NCBI GenBank assembly: GCA_001647635.1
Contig: CP014761.1
Span: 2,852,001-2,916,000 of the forward strand
From: Leifsonia xyli
Lineage (GTDB): Bacteria; Actinomycetota; Actinomycetes; Actinomycetales; Microbacteriaceae
Reading direction: 5' to 3'
Length of the DNA stretch: 64,000 bases
Positions 37,824-46,980 of the stretch are shown here, piece after piece. The notes under the pieces were generated by a model. That model had not been told where the DNA came from. It saw only the letters and a list, made by a program, of their open reading frames with translations, and did no database searches. Positions within the stretch are counted from its first letter, which is position 1; each line of letters starts with the position of its first letter. The translations under genes were made by a program, and so were the position numbers.

Positions 37824-39435
37824 GCGGAGGCTCCTTCCACGGGCAGAGCGTCGATCGCGGTGCGCTCGACGGCGAGGCCCGCCTGGTAGCGGTCGAGGTA
37901 CCGGGCGAACCCGGAGACGTCGTCGGGATGCGGGTTGGTCGTCTCGAAGGCGAAGCCGCCGAAGACGCGGTGCTGGAGGTACGCGTCCAGCGCGGTCCCG
38001 TCGGCGGCGGCGGGAGGTAGGCGGCGAGCACCGCGATGCCCCAGGCGCCGCCCTCCGAGGCGGTGTCGGCGACGGACACGGGCGCGTCGAGCGCGCCGGC
38101 GAGGAACCGCTGCGCGACACCGGCGGTGCGGAACATGCCGCCGTGGGCGAACATCCGGTCGAGCGCCACGCCCTCGTCGTGGAGGACGCGCATCCCGAGC
38201 GCCAGCGTGCCGAACACGCTGTAGAGCTGGACGCGCACGAAGTTCGCGAGGGTGAGGCGGCTGTCCGGGGTGCGGACGACCAGCGGACGCCCCTCCGCGA
38301 GTCCGGCGATCGGCTCGCCCGCGAGGTGGTTGTAGGCGAGCAGGCCGCCGCCGTCGGCGTCACCGCCCAGCGCCTCCCGGAACAGCGTCTCGTAGACGGC
38401 GTCCGTCGAGACCGGGGCGCCGGAGGCCTCGGCGAAGCGGCCGAAGAGCCCCGCCCATCCCGCCAGCTCGCTCGCGCCGTTGTTGCAGTGCACCATCGCG
38501 ACGAGGTCGCCGGCGGGCGTGGTGACGAGGTCGAGCTCGTGGTGCACGGCGGCGAGCGGCTGCTCGAGCACAACCATCGCGAAGATGCTGGTACCGGCCG
38601 AGACGTTGCCGGTGCGCTTCGCGACCGACGCGGTCGCGACCATCCCCGTGCCCGCGTCGCCCTCGGGCGGGCAGAAGGGGATGCCGGGCTGCAACGCGCC
38701 GGACGGGTCGAGTAGGGAGGCGCCCTCTGCCGTGAGCTCGCCCGCCGGCTGCCCGGCGACGAGCACCTCGGGAAGCAGTGCGGGCAGGTCGAGGCCGGTG
38801 CCGAGGTCGGCGTAGCGGCGCAGCAGCTCGGTGTCGTACGTGTGCGTGGCCGGGTCGATCGGGAACATCCCCGATGCGTCGCCGACGCCGAGCACACGAC
38901 GCCCGGTCAGCCTCCAGTGCACGTAACCGGCGAGGGTGGTGAACGATGCGAGCTGCGGGATGTGCGGCTCGGCATCCCGCACGGCCTGGTGCAGGTGGGC
39001 GATCGACCAGCGCAGCGGGATGTTGACCCCGAACGCCTCGGTCAGCTCCGCCGCCGCCGGCCCGGTGTTCGTGTTGCGCCAGGTGCGGAACGGGACGAGC
39101 AGGTCGCCCGCCTCATCGAAGGCGAGGTAGCCGTGCATCATCGCCGAGACGCCGATGGCGCCGATGGTCGCGGGGCGCACACCGTGGCGGCGCTCGGCGT
39201 CGGCGACAAGGTCGGCGTACGCGGTCTGGAGGCCGGACCAGACCTCGTCGAGGTCGTAGGTCCAGAGGCGGTCGCGGTAGGTGTTCTCCCACTCGTGGGA
39301 GCCGACGGCGAGCACGGACGCGGGGTCGTCGGCGTCGACCAGGCAGGCCTTGATGCGGGTCGAGCCGAACTCGATGCCGAGGGCGGTGCGCCCGGCGGCG
39401 ATGGCGTCGCGCTGGCGCGGATCCGGCGTGGTCAT
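37820..39435 (-). CDS. araB: L-ribulokinase-type FGGY carbohydrate kinase, apparent frameshift
   Basis: About 538 residues after repair. The N-terminal phosphate-binding [15 protein letters not shown] and the second-domain [16 protein letters not shown] and [18 protein letters not shown] match FGGY kinases; the operon with araD and araA supports ribulokinase rather than xylulokinase. The frame breaks at about 38001-38014, where one missing C on the coding strand joins LAAYLPP to [14 protein letters not shown], and the true C-terminus ends at 37820. The ATG at 39433-39435 follows GAGGAGC. The promoter has TTGACA and TATGAT with the TGTGACCGGTCACA operator just downstream. It phosphorylates L-ribulose with ATP. 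Confidence 0.87.
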
Positions 39436-39452
39436 GGTGCTCCTCACGTCAT

Positions 39453-39501
39453 TGTGACCGGTCACATTGGATCATACGCGACCGCGGCGGCAGGCTGTCA
39501 A
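39453..39501 (-). promoter_or_regulatory. araBDA promoter and LacI operator
   Basis: On the minus strand TTGACA (39496-39501), a 19-base spacer and TATGAT (39471-39476) form a near-consensus promoter. The perfect palindrome TGTGACCGGTCACA (39453-39466) lies just downstream, covering the expected start of transcription. The same site with one change is at the chvE promoter (19711-19724). Confidence 0.75.
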
Positions 39502-39508
39502 GCCGGGA

Positions 39509-40513
39509 TCAGGCGGAGGCCCGGCGCACGAGCGAGGGCGCGACGGGCGCGTCGAAGTCGAGCGTCCGGCCTTCGATCTCGGCGACCAGCCGGGCGACGG
39601 CGCGGCGGCCGAGCTCCGCGAAGTCCTGCCGCACGGTCGTCAGCGGCGGCGCGAGGAACGCCGCCTCCGGGATGTCGTCGAAGCCGACCACCGCGAGGTC
39701 GTCGGGAATCGACCGCCCGGCCACCCGCGCGGCGTGCATCGCGCCGATCGCCATCTGGTCGTTGGAGGAGAACACCGCCGTGATCGCCGCATCCGCGAGC
39801 AGCTCCGCGCCGATCTCGGCCCCGGAGGCCGCCGTCCAGTCGCCCTCGCGCGAGACGACCGGATCCGCGCCCGCCGCCTCCATCTCGAGCAGGAAGCCCT
39901 CGCGCCGCGCCCGGGCCTCCGACCAGTCGCCTGGCCCGCTCAGGTGCGCGATGCGCGTGTGCCCGAGGTCGAGCAGGTGGCGGGTCGCCAACCTCGCGCC
40001 CTCCAGCTGGTCGACGAAGACGCCGTGGTCGCCGGCCGTCCCCGCGCCGTGCAGGGTGATCGACGGGACGCGCAGGGCCACCGCATCCATCGCGTCCTGG
40101 ATGCGCTGTTGGGGCGCGACGACGACCACGCCCTCCACCGCCTGCGCGCTCAGCTGCTCCAGCGCCGCCTCCACGGCCGCGGCGTCGAGCGAAACGGCGT
40201 GCGCCACCGTGACGAAGTAGCCGGCGTCGCGAGCGGCCCTCTCGATCGCGTCGATGCTGGACGCCGGGCCGAACAGCGACGACGGCGACGCGACCAGCAC
40301 GCCGAGCGCCTGCGACCGGGCCGTGGTCAGCATCCGCGCCGCGCGGTTCGGCCGGAAGCTGAGCTGCTCCATGGCGGCGAGCACCCGCTCCCGGGTCTCC
40401 GGGCGGATGCTCGGGTGGTCGTTGAGGACGCGCGACACGGTCTGCCGTGAGACACCCGCAGCGGCGGCCACCTCGCGCACCCCCGGCGCCCGACCCTGCT
40501 CGTCCACATCCAC
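39509..40513 (-). CDS. LacI-family regulator next to araBDA
   Basis: A 334-residue LacI/GalR repressor with helix-turn-helix VREVAAAAGVSRQTVSRVLN, hinge NRAARMLTTARSQALGVL and sugar-binding core (VEGVVVVAPQQR, LGHTRIAHLSGPGDWSEAR, FSSNDQMAIGAM, VGFDDIPEA). The last segments match the LacI beside chvE closely, so these two form one subfamily distinct from the tandem pair. It lies upstream of and in line with araBDA, separated by the operator/promoter, and probably represses it. A GTG start at 40513 is used; a GTG two codons later is an alternative. Confidence 0.86.
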   Translation of the reverse strand: MDVDEQGRAPGVREVAAAAGVSRQTVSRVLNDHPSIRPETRERVLAAMEQLSFRPNRAARMLTTARSQALGVLVASPSSLFGPASSIDAIERAARDAGYFVTVAHAVSLDAAAVEAALEQLSAQAVEGVVVVAPQQRIQDAMDAVALRVPSITLHGAGTAGDHGVFVDQLEGARLATRHLLDLGHTRIAHLSGPGDWSEARARREGFLLEMEAAGADPVVSREGDWTAASGAEIGAELLADAAITAVFSSNDQMAIGAMHAARVAGRSIPDDLAVVGFDDIPEAAFLAPPLTTVRQDFAELGRRAVARLVAEIEGRTLDFDAPVAPSLVRRASA

Positions 40514-40553
40514 ACCCTAGGGGATGCGCCCAGGTGGCCTCAGCACAGCCGGC

Positions 40554-41252
40554 CTACCGAGCGCGGCCCTCCACCTGGGCGCGGAACCGCTGGTACTTCG
40601 GCGCCCCGACCCAGCGCCACATCAGCTGCACCGGTCCGGGGAGGTTCTTCTTCATCCACGCGCCGCCGCCGTCGGGCTGCGAGGCCAGGATGGCGCCCAG
40701 CATGTACCAGGTCTGGCCCTTCGGGGTCGACTTCCGGCCGTGCTCGGCGAACCACTCGACCTCCCGCTCCGTGATGGTGTGCTCCATCAGCGGGACGATG
40801 TTCGCCTCCTCGTCGGGCAGGTGCTCGGTGAGCGCGGCGCGGATGCCGACGAGCGCCGACTGCACCGGCGCGGCCGTCACCGCGGACGGATGCTCCCGCC
40901 ACTCGGGCAGGGCGGCGTCGAGCGCGTTCAGCTGCACGAGCATCGCGGCGTGCTGCTGCCGCATCCGCTCGACGTGGAGCGCGCACGAGGGCGCCCGCTC
41001 GTCGAGCACCGGCCAGAGCCGCGCGTCCTCGCCCTCGTGGTGGCCGTGCAGCGCCGTGGACAGCATGGTGAGCTGGGAGGCGACGGCCGCGGCGTGCGCG
41101 GCGTCACCTTCGGCCACGCCGTCGACCAGCCCGGGAGCCTCGTCGAAGGAGTGGCGGAACAGGCGGTGGATCTCGATCATGCCGCTGGCGTCGCAGATCT
41201 TCGGTCCGTCGAGCGGCGACCGGCCGGAGGAGGGGAGAGGGGTCGCAGACAT
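40554..41252 (-). CDS. Hemerythrin-like HHE-domain protein
   Basis: A 232-residue protein. The first ~160 residues hold a hemerythrin/HHE four-helix bundle with its iron ligands: HRLFRHSF, HGHHEGEDARLWP, QQHAAM and HLPDEEANIVPLM. The C-terminal ~70 residues (GQTWYMLGAILASQPDGGGAW, WRWVGAPKY) form an extra conserved-looking tail found in actinobacterial HHE proteins. Roles proposed for such proteins are oxygen, nitric oxide or iron sensing and storage. There is no HTH or transmembrane segment. It precedes the GH13 gene divergently. Confidence 0.8.
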   Translation of the reverse strand: MSATPLPSSGRSPLDGPKICDASGMIEIHRLFRHSFDEAPGLVDGVAEGDAAHAAAVASQLTMLSTALHGHHEGEDARLWPVLDERAPSCALHVERMRQQHAAMLVQLNALDAALPEWREHPSAVTAAPVQSALVGIRAALTEHLPDEEANIVPLMEHTITEREVEWFAEHGRKSTPKGQTWYMLGAILASQPDGGGAWMKKNLPGPVQLMWRWVGAPKYQRFRAQVEGRAR

Positions 41253-41301
41253 GGCGGCACCCTACTGCCGTGGGGCCTGCCGCGGGGAGTACAAGTGGAG
41301 C

Positions 41302-42893
41302 GTGACGGAAACGACGACCACCCGTGACGCCTGGGAGAACGGCTGGGCCGGGGACCCCGGCGAGCTCGTGTACGGACTGGACCTGTCGCGCTTCGCGGAC
41401 GGCGACGGTGACGGATTCGGCGACTTCGCCGGTGCGCTGCGGCACCTCGACTACGTCGCCTCGCTCGGGGTGACGTGGATCTGGCTGCTCCCGTTCTACC
41501 CGAGCGAGCGGCGCGACAACGGCTACGACGTGGACGACCACCTCGCCATCGACCCGCGCTTCGGCGATCTGGATGGGTTCCGCGGCTTCCTCGACCGTGC
41601 GCACGAACTCGGGATGCGCGTCCTCGTCGACGCCGTGCTGCACCACACCTCCGACCGCCACCCCTGGTTCCTCGCGGCGCGTGAGGACCCGGACGGCGAG
41701 GCCGGGCGGTTCTTCGTCTGGAGCGAGGACGACTCCATCGAGCCGGGCGACCATCCCATGTTCCCCGGCGAGGACGACGAGGTCTGGCGGTACGACGAGC
41801 GCGCCGGCCGCTACTACCACCACCAGTTCTACGCGTTCCAGCCCGACCTCAACGCCACCGATCCCGGCGTCTTCGAGGAGATCGTCCGGGTGCTCTCCTA
41901 CTGGCTCGGCGTGGGCGTCGACGGGTTCCGAATCGACGCGGCGCTCCTGATCGTGCAGGGCAAGGGGAGGCCCGACACCGATGTGGATGACGGCACCTTC
42001 TTCGACGAGCTCCGGTCGCGGCTGCGGGAGGTGAGGCACGACGTCGCGCTGATCGCCGAGGCCGACGAGTCGCCGGAGCTGATGGCCTCCCTCGTCGAGC
42101 GCGGCCGCTTCGAGGCCGTCATCGACTTCTCGCTCAACAACTCGGTGATCCTGGCCCTGACCCGCGGAGACGCGGCGCCGATCCTGGATGCGCTCCGCCG
42201 GCTCGACGCGACCATCCCGCCCACGGCGCGGCTGAACTTCCTGCACAACGCCGACGAGATCGACCTCCAGCAGCTGACCGACGAGGAGCGGCGGGAGGCG
42301 TTCGAGCATTTCGCGCCCGAGGAGTCGATGCTCATCTACGGGAGGGGATCCGACGCGGATGGGCGCCGATGATGCACCCCGCGGAACGCGTCCGCATGAC
42401 GCTCAGCCTGCTCTACGCGCTGCCCGGCGTCCCCTTGCTGCTAGCGGGGCAGGAGCTCGGCGTCGGCGACGACCTCACCGTGGAGGGCCGCGGAGCCGCC
42501 CGCACCACCATGCAATGGGACGCCTCGGCATGGGGCGGCTTCACGACGGCGGAGTCGTCACCCCTCACGCTCCCCGCCCAGTGCGACGGTCCGTACGACT
42601 TCGGCGCGGTCAACGTCCGTGCTCAGGAGGACGACCCCGCCTCGAATCTGGCGCTGGTGCGACGCATCTCGGACATCCGGCGCGAGAAGAACGCGGACGC
42701 GGGCGGCTGGACGCCCGTGGACGTCGGCAGCTCCGCCGTGCTCGCTCTGCGGCGGGATGGGCTGATCACCCTCCACAACCTGTCCGGCGAGCCCGTGGAG
42801 GTGCGCCTCGACGACTCGTTCGAGTGGGCGCTGGCCGAGGGCTGGGACGGCCGAACGCTCGCGCCGTACGGCTTCGCCTGGCTGCACGCCTGA
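41302..42893 (+). CDS. GH13 family enzyme (trehalose synthase-like), altered catalytic region, apparent frameshift
   Basis: About 530 residues after repair. An alpha-amylase-type barrel (GYDVDDHLAIDPRFG, DAVLHHTSDRHPWF) is followed by the nucleophile strand GVDGFRIDAA and a candidate acid/base Glu in LIAEADESPEL. The usual NHD motif reads NADE (FLHNADEID): the His is Ala. The C-terminal domain ends at 42893. The frames join at the G run 42344-42347; one missing G gives IYGRGIRRGWAPM. Overall order resembles trehalose synthase, but no C-terminal kinase-type fusion is present. GTG at 41302 is used, with only weak Shine-Dalgarno. A strong terminator follows. Confidence 0.78.
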
Positions 42894-42978
42894 GCGCAAC
42901 GACGGCGCGTCGACCGCGAGGTCGGTTCTTCGACAGGCTGTACAGGATGCGCGGTGCAGACGTCCCCGTAGCATCGGC

Positions 42979-43022
42979 ATGCGCGCGGCCCGTCGTGGAA
43001 GGCCGCGCGCATCTTCTTTTCT
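42979..43022 (+). terminator. Intrinsic terminator after the GH13 gene
   Basis: Perfect 12-base arms 42979-42990 and 43001-43012 with a 10-base loop are followed by CTTCTTTTCT, the best T-rich tail in this half of the window. Confidence 0.75.
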
Positions 43023-43034
43023 GCGGCGGACTCG

Positions 43035-43958
43035 CTAGACGGCCCGGATGGTCCAGGATGCCGACGCCGACTCCCCGGGCTCGAGCACGATGAGGTCGGT
43101 GCCCGAGTTGTAGGCGTCGGGCGGGCAGGTCATCGGCTCGACGGCGAGGCCGAGGCGGTCGAGCTCCGCGACCGGCTGGTCGGCCGTGTGGACCTGCACC
43201 CACGGGCACTCCTCGCCCCAGACCAGCTCGACGCCGGTGCCCTCCGGGGCGGTGACGCGCACGGTCGCGAGGCCGTCGGCGGTGCGCGACAGGCCGGTGA
43301 AGGCGTGGTCGATGAAGGTGTCGCCGATGCGGCGCGCGGTGCGGAAGTCCCAGCTGCCGTCCTCGGCTGTCGCGACATCCGCCAGACCGGTGGGGATGAG
43401 GCGGTCCTCGGTCACTTCGAGCACCTCGTCCGCCGGGAGGGTCAGCGTCCAGTCGTCGACGCGGCCCTCGCCGGCGACGAGGTACGGGTGCGGGCCGGTG
43501 CCCCACGGCGCACGGCTCGTGCCGGTGTTGGTGCCGGTCACGGTCGTGTGGAGGCCCTCCTCGTCGAGCGAGAACGTGACGCTCACCTCGACGCGGTGCG
43601 GGTAGCCGGCCTGCGCCTGGATGGTCGCGGCGAAGGTGACGCTGTCGGCGGCGCGGTCCACGGGCTCGAAGTCGAGCCAGGCCGCGAGGCCGTGGAGCGC
43701 GTGGCCGCGCTTCGGCTCGGTCAGCGCCAGCTGCTGCTCCTCGCCGTCGAAGGTGTAGCGGCCGTCGACGACGCGGTTCGGCCAGGGGGCGAGCGTCGCG
43801 CCGCGGAAGGCGGGCCGCACCTCGTCGGCGTCGAACGGGACGATCAGCGGGCGCCCGTCGAACTCCAGCGTGCGCAGCGACGCCCCGACCGACGCGATGG
43901 TCGCGTGGTAGTCGCCCGCGCTCAGCCCGAAATGTGTCCCCGAAATCGGTGTGCTCAT
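43035..43958 (-). CDS. Aldose 1-epimerase (galactose mutarotase family)
   Basis: A 307-residue beta-sandwich mutarotase. It has NRVVDGRYTFDG, HALHGLAAWLDFE (catalytic His), the HPYL motif in WGTGPHPYLVAG (second His), and the C-terminal CPWVQVHTADQ and EPMTCPPDAYNSG, which contains the Glu base. It interconverts sugar anomers. The start ATG at 43956-43958 is preceded by the long inverted repeat; no clear Shine-Dalgarno is visible. The context (sugar utilization island) fits, but the sugar specificity is unknown. Confidence 0.87.
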   Translation of the reverse strand: MSTPISGTHFGLSAGDYHATIASVGASLRTLEFDGRPLIVPFDADEVRPAFRGATLAPWPNRVVDGRYTFDGEEQQLALTEPKRGHALHGLAAWLDFEPVDRAADSVTFAATIQAQAGYPHRVEVSVTFSLDEEGLHTTVTGTNTGTSRAPWGTGPHPYLVAGEGRVDDWTLTLPADEVLEVTEDRLIPTGLADVATAEDGSWDFRTARRIGDTFIDHAFTGLSRTADGLATVRVTAPEGTGVELVWGEECPWVQVHTADQPVAELDRLGLAVEPMTCPPDAYNSGTDLIVLEPGESASASWTIRAV

Positions 43959-44002
43959 CCGCCCATTCTTCCCAACTGACCCCTCACCGTCGACCGCCCC
44001 CG

Positions 44003-44062
44003 TCGAGTCCGCGAAGAGTGCACGCGACACGCCGTGCGAGCGTGCACTCTTCGCGGACTCGA
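44003..44062. repeat. Perfect 23-base inverted repeat between aldose epimerase and pucR
   Basis: Arms 44003-44025 and 44040-44062 are perfectly complementary around a 14-base loop. It follows the pucR stop on the minus strand and lies before the epimerase gene. No T tract. Confidence 0.65.
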
Positions 44063-44071
44063 TGGAGGGGG

Positions 44072-45528
44072 TCAGGTGGTGGCGCGGAGGGCGGCGTAGA
44101 GGTCGGCCCGGGCGGCGAAGGAGTTCAGGTCGCGGCCGAGGAGGCGCTCGGCGTCGGCGACGCGGGCACGCAGGGTGTGGCGGTGCATCCCGAGCCGGCG
44201 CGCGGCCACGTCGTAGACGCCGTCCGCGTCGAGCCAGGTGCGCAGCACGCGGGGAGGGACGGGTCGGCCGCGGCCAGCGGACGCAGTGCGGTCTCGGCAA
44301 CGGCGCGCGCGTCGGGCGTGTGCAGCAGGGCGAGCATCCCCGCCGCTGCCACGTCGTCGAACGACGCCACAGGGTCGTCCGCGGTGGACCGGGCGCCCGC
44401 CGTCTGCGCCTGGGTGACGGCTGCGGGCAGCGCATCCAGCCCCGTCGCCGACGACAGGCCGCCGCGCAGATCGAACCGGGCGGCGAGGGTCGCGGCCGTC
44501 TCGTCGTCTGCGTCGCCCACGAGCACGAGCTCCTGCCCGTCCCGGGCGAAGAAGCCCTCGGCGTTCGTCTCCAGCCAGTCCGCCGCGCCCGCGATCCCGG
44601 ACCCGTGCAGCACGGCCACCCGGACGGGAGGCTCCGGCAGCGGCCCGAGCACCGGTTCCGCGATGGAGGCGGCCACCGCGGATTCGCCGGCCAGCAGCGC
44701 CCGCCACACCGCGGTCCGCAGTCGGGCGCGGGCCGCATCGGCCGCCCGCGACTGCTCGAGCGCGAGCCCGGCGAGGGCGACCACGCCCGTGACGACCTGC
44801 TGGGCCGGCGCGTCGAGGCCCTCCGAGCCGACGGCGAGCACGCCGCGGAGGCGCCCGGCGGCGCCCAGGGTCTGCAACGCGAACGCTCCGGCCTCCGTGT
44901 CGACCGTCCCGGCCGCACGGCGCCCGCTGCGCAGCAACGGCTCGGCCGCGTCGGCGAGGCCCCGCCGGGCCTGCGCGTCGAGCGCGCCTGACGGGTGGCT
45001 GCGGGCCACCGCGCCGTCTGCGCCGACCAGGGCGACCGGCCGCTCGATCTGGCGCGACAGCTCGGAGAGCACCGCGCCGAGCGCATCGGGGCGCAGTGCC
45101 GCGAGCGAGATCGCCCGCGAGGCGCGCAGCGCCCAGGTGCTGCGGGCATAAGCGTCGGCCGCGACGCGGTCGGCGACGAAGCGCGCGACGGCGATGAACG
45201 GCGTCCGGTACGGCACCTCGAACAGCGGCAGCCCGTGCGCGGCGCACGCCTCGATGAGCGCCGCAGGCGTCCCATCCCGCACCACCTCGGTGCCGAATCC
45301 CACCGCCGCGATGCCGCGCTCGACGAGGCGCGTCACGTACGGGTCGGCGTCCTCGGGAGGCTGGGTGACGAGCAGCACCTGGCCTGCGGCGAGGAACGGG
45401 GTGGGGTCGGCCAGGTCGGAGCTGTGCGCCCAGGCGAGGGGCGCGTCAAGATCGCCGACCGTCGGCGGGGTCAGCAGGTGCAGCCCCAGCTCGGGACGGG
45501 CCAGGAGCTGGGTCAGGGTGGCGGGCAT
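44072..45528 (-). CDS. PucR-family transcriptional regulator beside gabTD, apparent frameshift
   Basis: About 485 residues after repair. The N-terminal PucR domain (LLTPPTVGDLDAPLAWAHSSDLADP, FGTEVVRDGTP) is followed by a GAF/GGDEF-like middle. A C-terminal PucR-type helix-turn-helix (YDVAARRLGMHRHTLRARV, AERLLG) lies in another frame. One missing C at the G run 44251-44254 joins DPSLP to RVLRTWLDADGVYD. The regulator is divergent from gabT-gabD, and PucR-type proteins commonly activate nitrogen or amino-acid catabolic genes, so it likely controls GABA use. The start ATG at 45526-45528 follows a GGAG. Confidence 0.84.
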
Positions 45529-45606
45529 GTCACTCCATCCGCCAGGGTGTCGATCCCCGGCGGAGCGATTGTACGTGCTGTCTACTCCCGCTGTCTCATC
45601 CCGACC

Positions 45607-45612
45607 TACGCT
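45607..45612 (+). promoter_or_regulatory. gabT -10 box, leaderless start
   Basis: TACGCT lies 6 bases before the gabT ATG at 45619, and no Shine-Dalgarno precedes that ATG. The transcript probably begins at or next to the start codon. Confidence 0.4.
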
Positions 45613-45618
45613 ACGAGC

Positions 45619-46980
45619 ATGACCATCCTCGACACCGCCATCGACACGCCCGTCGGCGGACCCTCGCTCCCGCAGGAGCGCCGGCTCGTCACCCCGATCC
45701 CCGGCCCCGAGTCGCGCAAGCGCCAGGAGCGCAAGTCCCAGGCCGTCGCCGCCGGCGTCGGCACCACCATCCCCGTGTACACGGTCGCGGCGGGCGGCGG
45801 TGTCCTGGTGGATGTGGACGGCAACTCCCTCATCGACTTCGGCTCCGGCATCGCCGTCACCGGCGTCGGCAACGCGGCGCCGCGCGTCGTGGACGCCGTG
45901 ACCGCGCAGGTCGCCGCCTTCACCCACACCTGCTTCACCGTCGCGCCGTACGACTCCTACGTCGACGTCGCCGAGGCGCTGAACCGCCTCACCCCCGGCG
46001 ACTTCGCCAAGCGCAGCGCCCTGTTCAACTCCGGCGCCGAGGCCGTGGAGAACGCGGTCAAGATCGCCCGTCACTACACCGGCAAGCAGGCCGTCGTCGC
46101 GTTCGACCACGCCTACCACGGCCGCACGAACCTCACGATGGGCCTCACCGCCAAGAACCAGCCGTACAAGAACGGCTTCGGCCCGTTCGCCCCCGAGATC
46201 TACCGCGCGCCGCTCAGCTACCCGCTGCGCGACGGCGGCCTCTCCGGAGCCGAGGCGGCCAAGCGCGCGATCACCATGATCGAGAAGCAGATCGGCGCGG
46301 CCAACCTCGCGGCCCTCATCATCGAGCCCATCCAGGGCGAGGGCGGCTTCATCGTCCCCGCCGACGGCTTCCTCCCCGCCCTGCAGGCCTGGGCGAACGC
46401 CAACGGCGTCGTCTTCATCGCCGACGAGGTGCAGACCGGCTTCGCCCGCACCGGCACCATGTTCGCCTCCGAGCAGTTCGGCATCACGCCGGACCTCATC
46501 GTCACCGCCAAGGGCATCGCCGGCGGCCTCCCGCTCTCCGCGGTCACGGGCCGCGCCGAGATCATGGACGCCCCGCAGGTCGGCGGCCTCGGCGGAACCT
46601 ACGGCGGCAACCCGCTCGCCTGCGTCGCCGCACTCGCCGCGATCGAGACCTACGAGACCGAGGACCTCGCCGCGCGCGCCCGCCAGATCGGCGACATCCT
46701 GTTCGAGAAGCTCGGCGCCCTGCGTGACGCCGACCCGCGCGTTGCCGAGGTGCGCGGACGCGGCGCGATGGTCGCGATCGAGCTCGTCGACCCGGAGACC
46801 GGGGAGCCGGACGCCGCGCTGACCGCGAAGGTCGCCGCCGCGTCGCACGCCGCCGGCGTCGTTCTGCTCACCTGCGGCACCTACGGGAACGTGATCCGCT
46901 TCCTCCCGCCGCTCAGCATCCCGGACCACCTGCTCATCGAGGGGCTGGACGTCGTCGTGGAGGCGGTGGCAGGCGCATGA
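45619..46980 (+). CDS. gabT: 4-aminobutyrate aminotransferase
   Basis: A 453-residue PLP class III aminotransferase. The cofactor Lys lies in TAKGIAGGLP; the PLP-contacting NSGAEAVENAVKIAR, DEVQTGFARTG and GGTYGGNPLACVAA are intact, as is the N-terminal IPGPESRKRQERK region typical of actinobacterial GabT. It converts 4-aminobutyrate and 2-oxoglutarate to succinate semialdehyde and glutamate. Its TGA overlaps the gabD ATG (ATGA), so product is handed to the next enzyme of the operon. PucR is divergent and probably the regulator. Confidence 0.94.
   Translation: MTILDTAIDTPVGGPSLPQERRLVTPIPGPESRKRQERKSQAVAAGVGTTIPVYTVAAGGGVLVDVDGNSLIDFGSGIAVTGVGNAAPRVVDAVTAQVAAFTHTCFTVAPYDSYVDVAEALNRLTPGDFAKRSALFNSGAEAVENAVKIARHYTGKQAVVAFDHAYHGRTNLTMGLTAKNQPYKNGFGPFAPEIYRAPLSYPLRDGGLSGAEAAKRAITMIEKQIGAANLAALIIEPIQGEGGFIVPADGFLPALQAWANANGVVFIADEVQTGFARTGTMFASEQFGITPDLIVTAKGIAGGLPLSAVTGRAEIMDAPQVGGLGGTYGGNPLACVAALAAIETYETEDLAARARQIGDILFEKLGALRDADPRVAEVRGRGAMVAIELVDPETGEPDAALTAKVAAASHAAGVVLLTCGTYGNVIRFLPPLSIPDHLLIEGLDVVVEAVAGA

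Noticed and set aside
152..44254. Programmed ribosomal frameshifting as cause of the nine frame breaks
   Set aside because: No common slippery heptamer or downstream stimulatory structure, the genes are unrelated, and one-base repair in G/C runs explains all.
44125..46929. Long minus-strand frame extending the PucR gene upstream across gabT
   Set aside because: The part opposite gabT has no motif and only mirrors the coding bias; PucR starts at 45528.
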